Positions 34,824-42,833 of a DNA stretch of 64,000 nt are shown here, in pieces. Location of the stretch: the NCBI RefSeq assembly GCF_029433095.1, contig NZ_JARNTX010000001.1, forward strand, positions 310,001 to 374,000. Reading direction: 5' to 3'. The DNA comes from Hymenobacter sp. YC55 (GTDB lineage Bacteria > Bacteroidota > Bacteroidia > Cytophagales > Hymenobacteraceae). Position numbers and translations under genes: made by a program. The notes beneath the pieces are model-generated. The model had not been told where the DNA came from. It saw only the letters and a program-made list of their open reading frames with translations, and ran no database searches. Every line of letters starts with the position of its first letter. Position 1 is the stretch's first letter.

Positions 34824-37136
34824 CTACATTTCGCTTATCGTTACTACCACATCGGTGTTGCGGCCGTGGTCATCGGCACACGAAATTTTCAGGGGGCCGG
34901 GTGGGGGCTTAAAGAAAACCCGCTCGGTGGCCGCAGCGGCCCGCAAGAACTTGTCGTTGACATACCAATACACTTGGCGCACCTCGTTGTCGGTGGTGCA
35001 GCTCAAAAGCAGTTGCTGCTGCTCGTGGCGATTGAGAACGTACTCGGTGTTGGCAGTAGGAGAGGTGATAGTAGGGGCCGACTCCGTGCCGCCGCGTACT
35101 AGTTGGCAGGCAGGGTTGTGTGGTGGCAGGCGTTGGTACGGAATGCCTTGTGCTTCTTTGTAAGCCGCTACCTCCGGCAGCAGATTCGGGTACAGAGCGC
35201 GACGAAAGCCCGTAGCCGGCGCGCAGGCCCGGCAATAAACGAAGCGGCCGTCAGCCGACAGCAGAACCTCGCGCTGGTGCTGGCACCGCCGCCCCTCCGA
35301 TACGCCCGGTAGGAAATAATCGATTATCTGGTTGGGACAGGTTTCGTTGGGAACCAAGCCCGTTTCGGCGCACACCAGTCGGAAGTCCAAAGTGGCCGGT
35401 GGCACAAACCAGTCGTTGGGCGAGTTGTACGCCAGATCATTGAATACATCAAACAGCAGGGGCGTAGCTATATCGGCACCCGTGAGGGCGGGGCTGCCGT
35501 GGCCGCTGAAGTTGCCCACCCACACGCCCACGGTATACTGCTTGTTGTAGCCAATGCTCCAGGCGTCGCGGCGGCCATAGCTGGTGCCCGTCTTCCAGGC
35601 AATTTTAGGAAGGCGAAGGCTGCTGGCCGCGCCTAATGGTAAGTCGGGGCGCGTAAGCTGCGCCAAGATGTCGGTAGTGAGAAAGGCCGCAGCCGGAGAG
35701 ACAAGCGCCGTGCCGTTTGCCTGGCCTTTTCGGGTTCGTGTTAGCTGTAGCTTGGCGTACTGGCCCTCGTTGGCCAGCGTTACGTAGAGGTTGGTTAGCT
35801 CCTCCAAGCTGGCCCCGCAGCCACCCAGAATGCTGCTCAGCCCTAAATTAGCCTGGTTGCGGGTCACGTTTTGGAAGCCCGCTTGGCGGAGCTTATCGGT
35901 GAAGGCAGGCACGCCCAACTCGTTGAGGACGCGCACAGCGGGAATGTTGAGCGAGTAAGCCAAGGCGCGCTCTAGCGTTACTTCACCGTTGCAGTGCTTG
36001 TCGAAGTTCTCGGGACGGTAGCCCTGGAAATTGGTGGGCACATCGGGCAGCAGCAGCTTGGGGGTGACGAGGCCCCGGTCCATAGCCAGCGCGTATAGAA
36101 ATGGCTTGAGCGTACTCCCCGGCGAGCGGACAGCCATAATTCCGTCGTTTTGGCCTTGGTTGCTGAAATCGAGGAAATCGGCCGAGCCTACGTAAGCTTC
36201 CACTTGCCGGGTGCGGTTGTTGACGACCAGCACTGCCGCTTGCGTAATGCCAAGCTCGTAGAGACGACGCACGTAGTTGCGCGTGAGGTCTTCGGCTTTG
36301 CTTTGCTTGTTGCGGTTAAGGCTGCTGCGAATAATAGCCTCACCCGGGAATTGCTGCACCAAGCGCCGGGCTAAATGCGGCGCCAGCGCAGGCGCGGGGT
36401 GGCGCTGCACGTCCAGCGGTTCGAGCAAGGCATCAGCTATATCCTGCTGCGTGAACAAGCCAGCTTCTCCGAAACGGCGGAGCCAGCGGTTGCGCTCTTG
36501 CAGCACCGCCGCGTTGTTCTTGCCAAGTATTAGTCCGCGCGGCCGGTTCGGAATGATAGCCAGCGTGACGGTCTGAGCCAGGGACAGGTAGTCGGGGGGC
36601 TGCTGGAAGTAAAGCAGCGCAGCCGATTTCACGCCTTCTACGTTGCCGCCGTAAGGCACCAGATTCAGGTAGAGCTGCAAAATTTCCGCTTTACTATAGT
36701 GCGCTTCCAATTGCGCGGCGCGCAGCATTTCCAGCAGTTTGTTGCCGAAGGTGCGCTCCTTGGGCTCCAGCAGCCGTGCTACCTGCATGGTAATGGTGCT
36801 GGCTCCCGTAGTGCGGCCCGTGCCAAACGCGTTGCGAGCGGCAGCTTGCAGCAAGGCTACGGGGTTTACCCCAAAGTGCCAGTAAAACCACCGGTCTTCC
36901 TTCTCGATAATAGTCTTGCGCAGTGCCGGCGTGATTTCGCGCAGCTCGGTTTTCATGCGCCACTTCTGGGTGGGGTTGAGGTAGGCGTGCAACACCGTGC
37001 CATCGGCGGCCAATACAATAGGCGAGTAGAGCGGAGCGCGAGGTAGAGGAAAGGCTAGATCAAGAGCGAAGAGCACCAGAAGCCCTGCTAGTACGCTTCC
37101 TAATAGCCGCAATCCGGTCCGCCAATTCATAGCCAA
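34824..37136 (-). CDS. pbpC: Penicillin-binding protein 1C, bifunctional peptidoglycan synthase
   Basis: Periplasmic enzyme anchored by an N-terminal helix (about residues 8-28); 770 residues. It polymerises glycan strands and has a transpeptidase domain. The GT51 domain carries the catalytic Glu80 in EKEDRWFYWHFGVN and the TTGASTITMQVARLL motif. The transpeptidase domain carries S341-TLK, S395-LN and KTGTS (515-519). The Cys-rich segment around 610-660 and the C-terminal BiPBP_C domain (about 680-770) are typical of PBP1C. In many bacteria this gene is next to the alpha-2-macroglobulin gene; here that gene is 5.7 kb away on the same strand, with five or so unrelated genes between. Confidence 0.94.
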   Translation of the reverse strand: MAMNWRTGLRLLGSVLAGLLVLFALDLAFPLPRAPLYSPIVLAADGTVLHAYLNPTQKWRMKTELREITPALRKTIIEKEDRWFYWHFGVNPVALLQAAARNAFGTGRTTGASTITMQVARLLEPKERTFGNKLLEMLRAAQLEAHYSKAEILQLYLNLVPYGGNVEGVKSAALLYFQQPPDYLSLAQTVTLAIIPNRPRGLILGKNNAAVLQERNRWLRRFGEAGLFTQQDIADALLEPLDVQRHPAPALAPHLARRLVQQFPGEAIIRSSLNRNKQSKAEDLTRNYVRRLYELGITQAAVLVVNNRTRQVEAYVGSADFLDFSNQGQNDGIMAVRSPGSTLKPFLYALAMDRGLVTPKLLLPDVPTNFQGYRPENFDKHCNGEVTLERALAYSLNIPAVRVLNELGVPAFTDKLRQAGFQNVTRNQANLGLSSILGGCGASLEELTNLYVTLANEGQYAKLQLTRTRKGQANGTALVSPAAAFLTTDILAQLTRPDLPLGAASSLRLPKIAWKTGTSYGRRDAWSIGYNKQYTVGVWVGNFSGHGSPALTGADIATPLLFDVFNDLAYNSPNDWFVPPATLDFRLVCAETGLVPNETCPNQIIDYFLPGVSEGRRCQHQREVLLSADGRFVYCRACAPATGFRRALYPNLLPEVAAYKEAQGIPYQRLPPHNPACQLVRGGTESAPTITSPTANTEYVLNRHEQQQLLLSCTTDNEVRQVYWYVNDKFLRAAAATERVFFKPPPGPLKISCADDHGRNTDVVVTISEM

Positions 37137-37644
37137 ATATACCCTTGGCCCAGCTCTAGTTCAGCATCCAACCTGCTGTTCATGCCAGCATAAGGAGAGT
37201 TTTTTTCAACCCTGAATTTTCCTTCTGGACCGAATACAAAACCCTCCCATTTCCCCACCGATTAGAGCAGTGGATATGGCACTTTGTGTGGCCCGCAATG
37301 CGCTTATCAACGCCTGTTTTTAGCTGATCTATTCAATTGTAAACAATATAATCGTAACACATTAATTGCAATAAAAAGACCTTTTTAATGAAATTAATTA
37401 AAATTTAATGCGCATAAACTGCTTGATTATTAGCATTTGAGGCTTTTTTCTAAAAAAAGACGTGGGGATTTAAATCCAAATTTCAAGCCCTGTCCGTAAA
37501 TATTTCGTGACCGGCAGGGGTATGACTTCTTAAGAATTCTTGCCTTAGCTCAGGCCTGCAAAGTGCAGCTGTAGTTGCACGACGGAGCGTCCGGCCTGCC
37601 TCAAACTTCCACCATCAACCCACTACTTATTCCCAAACCACTAC
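37137..37644. other. Divergent intergenic region between pbpC and the S8 protease gene
   Basis: 508 bases between two starts. The middle (37330-37470) is very AT-rich and holds a small inverted repeat AAAAAG-AC-CTTTTT (37373-37386). It should contain both promoters. Nothing further recognised. Confidence 0.5.
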
Positions 37645-40374
37645 ATGAAAGCCAAACTGTTTGCATCCCTACTTTTAGTTGGCCTAAAAGCCAGCACTTC
37701 TTTTGCGCAGGCAACCGTTGACCCAGCTATCCGCGCTGCCTTACAAACCAATCCTACCGCTCAGGTGGTCGTTACTTTCAAAGGAACGGGTGCCCCGCAG
37801 CTTACGCAGCTAAGCTTATTACAGCGCCTCGGTATCACTCGGGGTGTCACGCTTCGGGCCCTGCCAGTGGCTGGTATTGTGGCTACTGCCGCGCAAGTGA
37901 ATGCGCTGGCCCAAAACCCGGAAGTACGCTCGCTCTACATCAACAAGAAGCTCGACTACTACAACTTCGACGATACCCATCTGACGGGTGTAAAGCGCCT
38001 GCGCACCGATCAGCAGATTACCAGCCGCAACGGAGGTATTCCGGTTTCAGGCCGCGGTGTGGGAGTGCTCATCAACGACAGCGGCGTCGACGGTACGCAT
38101 GAGGATATCAAGTTTGGTTCGCACTTAGTGCAGAACACCTTGGGCTCTACCAACCTGAACGCGCTAAGTGCCATGTTGCCCATCACTTACATTGAGGGAG
38201 TGCCGAACACAGACACCAACTCGGGCCACGGCACGCACTGCGCGGGTACTGTGGGCGGCACCGGTGCAAGATCGGGTGGCAAGTATGAGGGCGTGGCACC
38301 AGGCGCTTCGTTGCTTGGCTACGGCTCGGGCGGGGCACTACTGGTGCTCGATGCCCTCGGCGGGTTCGACTACGCCCTTACGCACCAGTTTCAATACAAC
38401 ATCCGGGTGATTAGCAACTCGTTTGGAACTAGCGGCGACTTTGACCCGAATGACCCACTGAACGTGGCTACGAAAAAGTGCTACGACCGGGGCATGGTGG
38501 TAGTCTTTGCGGCTGGCAACGAAGGCCCCGGTGCTGATACGCACAACCCTTATGCCATTGCTCCCTGGACGATTTCGGTAGGGGCTGGCGACCGAAACGG
38601 CCTGCTGGCTGACTTTTCTTCCCGTGGCGTACGCGGTGAGCAGGGCACCTTTACGGTCGATGGCGAAACCTGGACTTTCAAAAACGAGCCTGCTATTGTG
38701 GCGCCCGGCGTAGATGTGGTATCGACCCGCGCTATTGCGCCCGTGTCTTCCTTGGGGGCTCAAACCGACCTTGCCGTGTTGACGCCCGCCGAAATTCCGT
38801 TTTATACGCACAGCAGCGGTACATCCATGGCTACGCCGCACGTAGCGGGTATTGTGGCCTTGCTTTTGGAAGCCAAGCCCACGCTGAATCCGGCGCAGGT
38901 GAAAGAGATTTTGCAGAAAACGGCCACCAACATGCCCGGCCACGAGTCGTGGGAAGTGGGAGCGGGCTACGTGAATGCGTATGCCGCTGTCGACCAGGCC
39001 TTCCGCTCGGCCGCCTTTGGGTCGACGGTGAATGCCACCCGTGTTTTCAAGAGCAGCGTAAACGCGCAAACCACTACTACGCCGTTCACCATCAACTTCA
39101 ATCCGGCCCTAACCACTGGCAATTCCTTTACCTTCCCCGTTACGGCTGGCACCAACAGCATCGAAGTAAAGATTTCCTCGACGGGCATTTTAGGCCAAAC
39201 GGGCAACCTAACCAACCTGGTGCTGATTGACCCGGCCGGGGTGCGGTATAGCTCTGGTACGCCCGTCACGTTTACGCTGACCACCGACCGTAGCGTGGCC
39301 GTGGCTTCGCCGGTAGCGGGTACCTGGACCGTGCAAGTGGAAGGAGTACGCGGTATAGCGGCCCCCGAAACAGTAGCCGGCAACATCACCCTGCTCACGC
39401 CGAGCGGCACCACCAACCTCGGCGACATTGCCGGCCACCCGGCCGAAGCCGCCATCAAACTAGCAGTGTCCAAGCGCCTCGTTGACGGCTTAAGCAATGG
39501 CTTCAAACCCAATGCGCCCCTAACCCGCATCCAGCTAGCCGATTACTTGCTGATGGGCCAAGGCATCAAGCAATTTCTGCCCACTACCGGCGCCCGTTCT
39601 TTTTCTGATGTGGCAGCTGGCGACGTTCTCCTAACCGAATCGGTTGTGGCCCGCGGTGCTGCCCTCCGCGACCGGTTCAACCAGTTCAACGGGGTCATGC
39701 AGCCTACCGCTGCCGGCACTTTCTCGCCTGATGCCACTGTTAGCCGCACCTCCCTCGCTTACTCGCTGGTGCAGGGTCTCGGCTTTCAACAGCAGGCGCT
39801 TGCTCGCAACGGCAGCCCCGTAACGGTGCAAGTAGACGGCCGCAGCATCGCCATCGACGACGCCGCTAGCATTCCGGCCGGTTTGGAAGGGTATGTAAGC
39901 GTGGCTTTAGAGCTAAACCTGATCAACGCTTTCTACACCGTTACGCAAGGCCCTTACGATTTGCAGCCCACGGTGCGCGCCACCTTCAAGCCCGCGCAGA
40001 ACGTAACCCGCGCCGACTTCGCCGTTATTGTGAGCCGTACCTTCCCGCAGTACAACGCCCTCACGCAGCCTGCTACTACGGCCACTGTTGCTTCCACTCC
40101 TTCCGCGGCGGCTATGCTAACCAAGGAAGCAGTGGCCTATCCGAATCCCTTCACCGGTGCTACCACCATCAGCTACTACCTCACGCAGGAGGGCCCAGTA
40201 AGCGTGGAAATCTATAACACCATGGGACGCAAAGTGCAGACCTTGGTGTCAGGAAACGAAGCGGCTGGTGTTCACCAAGTAAGGTTCGACGCTGGTAATT
40301 TGTCTCGCGGTACCTATTTGTACAAAGTGAAAACGGGGCAGACCATTTCCACGAAGCGCGTAGTTCTTCAGTAA
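37645..40374 (+). CDS. Secreted subtilisin-like (S8) protease with SLH-like repeats and a T9SS sorting domain
   Basis: 909 residues. Signal peptide (first 22 residues), an inhibitor_I9-like propeptide to about 100, then the S8 catalytic domain with Asp145 in VLINDSGVDGTHED, His195 in NSGHGTHCAGTVGG, oxyanion Asn292 in AAGNEGPG and Ser394 in SGTSMATPHVAGIVALL. A beta-sandwich follows (about 465-595). Residues about 600-815 show SLH-like units: AIKLAVSKRLVDGLSNGFKP and FSDVAAGDVLLTESV, FSPDATVSRTSLAYSLV, and RATFKPAQNVTRADFAVIV. The last 80 residues, from VAYPNPFTGATTISYYL to TKRVVLQ, are a type A T9SS sorting domain, so the protein crosses the outer membrane by that system. The gene ends at a perfect terminator. 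Confidence 0.92.
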   Translation: MKAKLFASLLLVGLKASTSFAQATVDPAIRAALQTNPTAQVVVTFKGTGAPQLTQLSLLQRLGITRGVTLRALPVAGIVATAAQVNALAQNPEVRSLYINKKLDYYNFDDTHLTGVKRLRTDQQITSRNGGIPVSGRGVGVLINDSGVDGTHEDIKFGSHLVQNTLGSTNLNALSAMLPITYIEGVPNTDTNSGHGTHCAGTVGGTGARSGGKYEGVAPGASLLGYGSGGALLVLDALGGFDYALTHQFQYNIRVISNSFGTSGDFDPNDPLNVATKKCYDRGMVVVFAAGNEGPGADTHNPYAIAPWTISVGAGDRNGLLADFSSRGVRGEQGTFTVDGETWTFKNEPAIVAPGVDVVSTRAIAPVSSLGAQTDLAVLTPAEIPFYTHSSGTSMATPHVAGIVALLLEAKPTLNPAQVKEILQKTATNMPGHESWEVGAGYVNAYAAVDQAFRSAAFGSTVNATRVFKSSVNAQTTTTPFTINFNPALTTGNSFTFPVTAGTNSIEVKISSTGILGQTGNLTNLVLIDPAGVRYSSGTPVTFTLTTDRSVAVASPVAGTWTVQVEGVRGIAAPETVAGNITLLTPSGTTNLGDIAGHPAEAAIKLAVSKRLVDGLSNGFKPNAPLTRIQLADYLLMGQGIKQFLPTTGARSFSDVAAGDVLLTESVVARGAALRDRFNQFNGVMQPTAAGTFSPDATVSRTSLAYSLVQGLGFQQQALARNGSPVTVQVDGRSIAIDDAASIPAGLEGYVSVALELNLINAFYTVTQGPYDLQPTVRATFKPAQNVTRADFAVIVSRTFPQYNALTQPATTATVASTPSAAAMLTKEAVAYPNPFTGATTISYYLTQEGPVSVEIYNTMGRKVQTLVSGNEAAGVHQVRFDAGNLSRGTYLYKVKTGQTISTKRVVLQ

Positions 40375-40383
40375 GACTCTAGC

Positions 40384-40435
40384 ATACACCAAAAAAGAGG
40401 CCTGTTCCGTGGAACAGGCCTCTTTTTTGGTGTAT
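40384..40435. terminator. 52-base perfect palindromic terminator
   Basis: ATACACCAAAAAAGAGGCCT and the next bases to GTTCC pair exactly with the other half around a GT centre. The T-run within the right half makes a strong plus-strand terminator; the symmetrical A-run gives equal strength for the convergent STAS gene. Confidence 0.92.
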
Positions 40436-40545
40436 GACGAGCAGGCGCACCGGTTGTGATTCAGGTGCCCAAGTAACTAAGGCTCCCAATGAAATGATGG
40501 CCTAAGCACGGCTCCACAAGCTTGACTTTCGGTGAAAACGTAGTT

Positions 40546-40944
40546 TTAAGCGGTGTGCGAGGCCACCTCGGTTTCCTCACTGAGCGCCCAGTGAATAGCT
40601 TCTCTTTTCTGTTCCAGCGGGAAATGGCGGACTTCCGCTGGGCTAACCAAAGTAGCCAAGGCAGCAGCAGCTTTCAGCAGATTGCTGTCGTCGCTGGTGA
40701 TGGCTACCCGCTTAAAGTTACCCCAGTGCTTAACATCCAGCTTGATGTCTTCCCACAGGGCGGTTGCCGTGATGTAGCTGAAGCTGCGTACGTCGAGGTA
40801 CATATTGATTTTGCCCCAGCGGGCTATCTTCTGCTCCAGCAACGGGATGATGGCATCGTAATGCTCTTTGGTGAGGGCGCCCGATATGGTGAGGGCGAAC
40901 AGGTTTTGCTCGGGATAATCGGTGGTGTCGAACATGTCTGACAA
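40546..40944 (-). CDS. STAS/SEC14 domain protein (SpoIIAA-like)
   Basis: 132 residues, cytosolic. The pattern NLFALTISGALTKEHYDAIIPLLEQKI, then a strand INMYLDVRSFSYITATALWEDIK and IDxKHW-like VKHWGNFKRVAITSDD fits the SpoIIAA-like family found widely in Bacteroidetes and Proteobacteria. Roles in lipid binding or regulation have been proposed, none proven. It stands alone between two terminators or gaps. The start may be ATG 40944 or 40935, which changes three residues only. Confidence 0.75.
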   Translation of the reverse strand: MSDMFDTTDYPEQNLFALTISGALTKEHYDAIIPLLEQKIARWGKINMYLDVRSFSYITATALWEDIKLDVKHWGNFKRVAITSDDSNLLKAAAALATLVSPAEVRHFPLEQKREAIHWALSEETEVASHTA

Positions 40945-41298
40945 AAGGCTAAAAGGTACTTTTGTTTACTACGGAAAAGGGAACGTAGCTCGTCCGCTTG
41001 CTTGAGGTGTATAAAGGCTTTTACGGCCGAGTTATATACAAAGTCACATGTTGATTCTGTATAAATTATGAAACAAGCACCTCAGACGCGGCTGAATAAC
41101 GGAAAGCAGAGCTAATGGCCTGATAACCTTGCAGAATCAGTTTGATTTACTCAATAATTGGTTTGTGAAATAAGGACGTTAGTGTTAGGGCTAGCCAGAA
41201 GCAAGCCCTGGCAAAACGAGCCTATAGGACTGAAATCAACACCAATAGCGCACCAGCACTACTCGATGATTCAGTGAAAAGCTAAGTAGCCGCCAGCT
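40945..41298. other. 354-base gap between STAS and I42-inhibitor genes
   Basis: It should hold the promoter of the STAS gene and the end of the inhibitor transcript. No repeat, hairpin with T-run or open frame of note. Confidence 0.45.
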
Positions 41299-42090
41299 TT
41301 ATTTGGGAGGCTCCGGGACTTCCACTTGCAACTCGAAGTCCCGCTTAGGAGGCGCTTCGTTGTTAGTTGTATTCCGATATAAAAAACGTAGTGTGGTTTT
41401 GCCGGGCTTCAGGGCCTGAAATTGAAAGGCAATGTCCTCGGGAGTGCCAACTTTTGCTTTCTTGGGTTTCTTTCGGGGTTGTTCGGCAGGTGGCGCTACG
41501 GCTTGCACAATCCCGTCGGTCATGGGCATCAGTTCCCAGGCGTACTGCGACCCTACGGTCGTGTCCAGCTTAATGAGTAGTTGGTCGCCTTGGTTCACCT
41601 TCACGCTGCTGTGGTTGCCGTATTCGGTGATGTTCACATTCTTGGCTACGCCCGGCTGGTCGATGGTGATATAGGCGTGGAAATAGCCGTTAAGCGACGA
41701 ATAGCTGGTGCCCGGTGCCGCTGAAAGCAGCGCCAAATCGAGGCCGCCCGTGCCGACGGCCTGAAAGTGCATTTCGTAAGTGGCTGGAGCACCCGGAACG
41801 CCGCTACTCAAACCAGGCAAAATATTAGTGGTAGTAATGGTTAGTTGGCCAGGATACGCCTGCGCCAAGCGCCAGCCAAAGCGGGGCGAGATGGTTGGTA
41901 AGCGCACCACTAGTTGGTCGCCAACATTGAGCTGAACTTGCTTGCCGTTGTCGTTGGCCGTGAGCGTAACGATGTCGGCCTGTGCTGAGGAAGCCAGTAA
42001 GAAAGCCGCCCACAGCAGTACTACTGCCTTCGGGAAGCCTCTCAAAGAATGCAGTAAATGGATTGTAGTAATTCGCAGCAGGTTCAGCAT
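41299..42090 (-). CDS. Tandem chagasin-type (I42) peptidase-inhibitor protein
   Basis: 263 residues with a signal sequence (hydrophobic core AVVLLWAAFLLASSAQA after a basic, longer than usual lead). The mature part is two beta-sandwich units of about 105 residues each. Unit 1: VQLNVGDQLVVRLPTISPRFGWRLA, then YEMHFQAVGTGGLDLALLSA. Unit 2: VKVNQGDQLLIKLDTTVGSQYAWEL, then IAFQFQALKPGKTTLRFLYR and KRDFELQVEV. These follow the chagasin pattern of vGD..i.L, an NPTTGY-like L2 loop, a GxGG L4 loop and a closing strand. GTGG is kept in unit 1 only. The I42 family inhibits papain-like cysteine proteases; whether this degenerate tandem does so is unknown. It lies in the same strand group as the alpha-2-macroglobulin gene. 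Confidence 0.7.
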   Translation of the reverse strand: MLNLLRITTIHLLHSLRGFPKAVVLLWAAFLLASSAQADIVTLTANDNGKQVQLNVGDQLVVRLPTISPRFGWRLAQAYPGQLTITTTNILPGLSSGVPGAPATYEMHFQAVGTGGLDLALLSAAPGTSYSSLNGYFHAYITIDQPGVAKNVNITEYGNHSSVKVNQGDQLLIKLDTTVGSQYAWELMPMTDGIVQAVAPPAEQPRKKPKKAKVGTPEDIAFQFQALKPGKTTLRFLYRNTTNNEAPPKRDFELQVEVPEPPK

Positions 42091-42323
42091 TCTCGCACAG
42101 CATTAGGTCTAACCACCAACAACACAGCCGGCCGCTAACTAAGCGCCGGCTGCATTAGAATAGGTACGAAAGTGTACGATCAAACAGCGAAAAGAGCTGT
42201 TGTTGAGTTTGCTGAAGCCAGTTATCCAGTCTTCTCTAGGTAATGCTGATTGATGCCCTGGGTTTCCTGTTGTTTAGCCTCACAATGAATGACTAAATCA
42301 CTAAGAGGAGTATCAAACGGGGT

Positions 42324-42803
42324 TTAGGTTTCGTGGACAAAGAAGCGGACTACTTTGCCATCACGGAATTCCAGGGACAAAGCATCGCCATCAATAGGAA
42401 TAAGTTTGGGCGTCATTCCCAAGTAATATTCCCAGTATTGATCTGTCTGTTGGTCTGGAGCGCCTAGCAAAGCAGCAACCTCTTTTTCTGAAAGACCTAG
42501 CAGGCGGTGAGAGTCTTGCAGATCCTTCATCATCTCATAACGCTTCATCTTCTCGGCCGCCCATCTATCAGAGTTGAAATCCCGGTGTGGATAGTATAGA
42601 TAGATGGCAAGCATGAGGTATAGCCCGGCCACACACAAAATTGGCGTAGCGACAATTGCCGCTAGAATGGCGATTCTGTTGCTATGTGGTTGCGCAGGCC
42701 TGAACCGACGAATTATATACCGCGCGACAGCAAAGACGGGTATAGCCACCAAAAGGGCACAGAGCACAACAAGAGAGTAGAAACCAATTTCTTTCAGCAT
42801 CAT
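42324..42803 (-). CDS. Membrane protein with BamE/SmpA-like C-terminal segment
   Basis: 159 residues. Two transmembrane helices (about 8-28 and 44-70) are followed by a soluble end. That part reads HRLLGLSEKEVAALLGAPDQQ, with QYWEYYLG and a strand FRDGKVVRFFV, the pattern of BamE/SmpA-like small envelope domains (GMT..EV...LG.P). It lies 30 bases after the alpha-2-macroglobulin gene's stop on the same strand, so it is probably co-transcribed with it. The function is unknown. Confidence 0.6.
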   Translation of the reverse strand: MMLKEIGFYSLVVLCALLVAIPVFAVARYIIRRFRPAQPHSNRIAILAAIVATPILCVAGLYLMLAIYLYYPHRDFNSDRWAAEKMKRYEMMKDLQDSHRLLGLSEKEVAALLGAPDQQTDQYWEYYLGMTPKLIPIDGDALSLEFRDGKVVRFFVHET

Positions 42804-42833
42804 AACTCATTATGTTACATCAAACAAGTCTTT

